Shown piece by piece: positions 5,921 to 6,666 of a DNA stretch of 6,666 nucleotides. The notes under the pieces are model-generated. The model was given only the letters and a program-made list of their open reading frames with translations. It had not been told where the DNA came from and ran no database searches. Each line of letters begins with the position of its first letter. Position 1 is the stretch's first letter. The DNA is taken from contig DAFD01000066.1 of NCBI GenBank assembly GCA_002497895.1, forward strand, positions 564 to 7,229, in the 5' to 3' direction. The translations under genes were made by a program, and so were the position numbers. Source of the stretch: Euryarchaeota archaeon UBA175. GTDB taxonomy: Archaea > Thermoplasmatota > Poseidoniia > Poseidoniales > Thalassarchaeaceae.

Positions 5921-6154
5921 TCACAGATTATCCTCTATTCGAGTGGCAGGGGTATGGGGGACGATCACACTCCCTTCGGGAGCGTCGGTGATAGTCTTCA
6001 TCGAGACCGCACCATCATCCAGTAAACTCTCATCTCCAGCCGCCATTCGCAAGCCCAATCGCCAACGTTTCACAATCTCACGAATTAATATCAAACAGAT
6101 GAGTAACACAGTTACTGCGATGACAAGGAAATTCAGTAACGACTCCATGTCCAT
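5921..6154 (-). CDS. Small single-helix membrane protein, unknown function
   Basis: A 77-residue protein with one hydrophobic helix at about 6-25 (LLNFLVIAVTVLLICLILI), followed by a basic patch (REIVKRWRLGLR, about 25-36) and a polar, partly acidic C-terminal tail. By the positive-inside rule the tail should be cytoplasmic. I do not recognise a family. Evidence that it is a real gene: it starts 2 bases after the pyrF stop on the same strand, GAGGGG at 6162-6167 lies 7 bases before its ATG, and it fills the space between pyrF and the convergent pseudo-receiver gene, ending 6 bases from that gene's stop. A second ATG at 6148 would remove only two residues. There is no reason from sequence to assign it to pyrimidine synthesis. 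Confidence 0.68.
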   Translation of the reverse strand: MDMESLLNFLVIAVTVLLICLILIREIVKRWRLGLRMAAGDESLLDDGAVSMKTITDAPEGSVIVPHTPATRIEDNL

Positions 6155-6156
6155 AT

Positions 6157-6666
6157 TCAGGCCCCTCGATCAAGCAGGGCTTGGAACGAAGTTTCAGCAT
6201 ACTGCGCGGCCGCAGCGGAGCGATCTTGGGCGCTATGGATGCCAGACCCGACGATGATAGCATCCGACCCTGCCAGCACGGCGTCACGTGGATGCCCGTA
6301 GCGCTGACCCATTGCACCATCGCCGACAGCGAGATTGACTCCCGGCGTCCAAATCATCTGCCCTGCTCCTACTTTCTTCCGTAGAGCGACTACCTCGTCC
6401 GCTGAGCTGCCGTTACCGATGTAGCCGATGACATGAGGGGAACCTCGGCCAGTAGCGAGAGTCTCGTCAGTGTAGGCCGCATCGAGCAGATTACCGCTAC
6501 TCGACATTTGAGCGAGTAAGAGTACACCACCTATACGCTCTACATCAGCCCAACCGGCGGCGATTCCATCGACGATATCCGGGCCAGAAAGCCTGTGCGC
6601 GGTGACAATATCAGCCCACGATCGGATATCGTGAGCACCAGCCATCTGATTCTGAGATACCTTGCC
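6157..6666 (-). CDS. pyrF: Orotidine-5'-phosphate decarboxylase, partial (N-terminus beyond right edge)
   Basis: Catalyses the last step of UMP synthesis, decarboxylating OMP. The 169 visible residues are the C-terminal two thirds; the frame is open to base 6666, so the ATG at 6645 is internal. The first visible residues (GKV) align with those just after the catalytic DxKxxD motif, which should lie immediately outside the window. Visible family features: IRSWADIVTAH, LLLAQMSSSG (the Ser loop that contacts the pyrimidine), HVIGYI, IWTPGVNL, GDGAMGQRY and DAIIVGSGIHSAQD. The pattern resembles the eukaryotic UMPS/URA3 type more than the bacterial PyrF. The Gln and Tyr of GQRY that hold the phosphate are kept, but the conserved Arg of VGRGI is Ser (codon 6244-6246). 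The gene leads a unit with the small membrane protein gene. Confidence 0.92.
   Translation of the reverse strand, partial: GKVSQNQMAGAHDIRSWADIVTAHRLSGPDIVDGIAAGWADVERIGGVLLLAQMSSSGNLLDAAYTDETLATGRGSPHVIGYIGNGSSADEVVALRKKVGAGQMIWTPGVNLAVGDGAMGQRYGHPRDAVLAGSDAIIVGSGIHSAQDRSAAAAQYAETSFQALLDRGA
6162..6167 (-). promoter_or_regulatory. Shine-Dalgarno site for the small membrane protein gene
   Basis: On the minus strand GAGGGG lies inside the end of pyrF, 7 bases upstream of the ATG at 6154. It supports translation of the short gene and its coupling to pyrF. Confidence 0.5.

Noticed and set aside
5892..6257. Plus-strand open frame across the pyrF end and small membrane protein gene
   Set aside because: It is antisense to two coupled genes with supported starts and overlaps the end of the pseudo-receiver gene; the product has no recognisable feature.

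Overview
The window looks like a gene-dense stretch of a euryarchaeal chromosome, most likely a marine Thermoplasmatota relative such as Marine Group II (Poseidoniales). The domain call is strong: a prefoldin alpha subunit gene sits directly upstream of ftsY (SRP receptor), a characteristic archaeal pairing, and the orotidine-5'-phosphate decarboxylase is of the eukaryote-like type. The Marine Group II assignment is an inference from gene style and intermediate GC, not from a marker sequence. Genes are packed with gaps from -4 to about 107 bases, often with clear Shine-Dalgarno sequences. No tRNA, rRNA, CRISPR array, insertion sequence or long repeat is visible, and no stretch over 300 bases lacks a gene.

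Left part (1-3308), a sulfation block. A two-helix membrane protein of unknown function (51-605, +) is followed after 14 bases by a CysQ-type 3'(2'),5'-bisphosphate nucleotidase (620-1405, +) that appears to start at CTG. Convergent to it is a PAPS-dependent sulfotransferase (1423-2313, -). Divergent from that, across a 107-base intergenic region, is an APS kinase fused to an HxGH nucleotidyltransferase domain (2421-3308, +). Together they encode the PAPS cycle: APS kinase makes PAPS, the sulfotransferase spends it and releases PAP, and CysQ turns PAP into AMP plus phosphate. No recognisable ATP sulfurylase lies in the window. The acceptor is unknown; the sulfotransferase resembles carbohydrate-type enzymes, so a sulfated glycan or glycolipid is a reasonable guess.

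Central part (3369-5914), a housekeeping operon with an unusual third member. Prefoldin alpha (with a basic C-terminal tail), FtsY (with a long acidic N-terminal region) and a receiver-like protein follow each other with a 9-base gap and a 4-base overlap. The receiver-like protein lacks the usual phosphorylation residues and ends in a proline-rich linker and a C-terminal membrane helix, so it looks like a tail-anchored pseudo-receiver made together with the SRP receptor.

Right part (5921-6666, -). A partial pyrF enters from the right edge and is followed after 2 bases by a gene for a 77-residue single-helix membrane protein. The pyrF product carries Ser where the family normally has the phosphate-gripping Arg.

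Most worth following up: the compact PAPS-cycle cluster with its unusual kinase-nucleotidyltransferase fusion, the tail-anchored pseudo-receiver behind ftsY, the altered OMP decarboxylase phosphate site, and the non-ATG start of cysQ.
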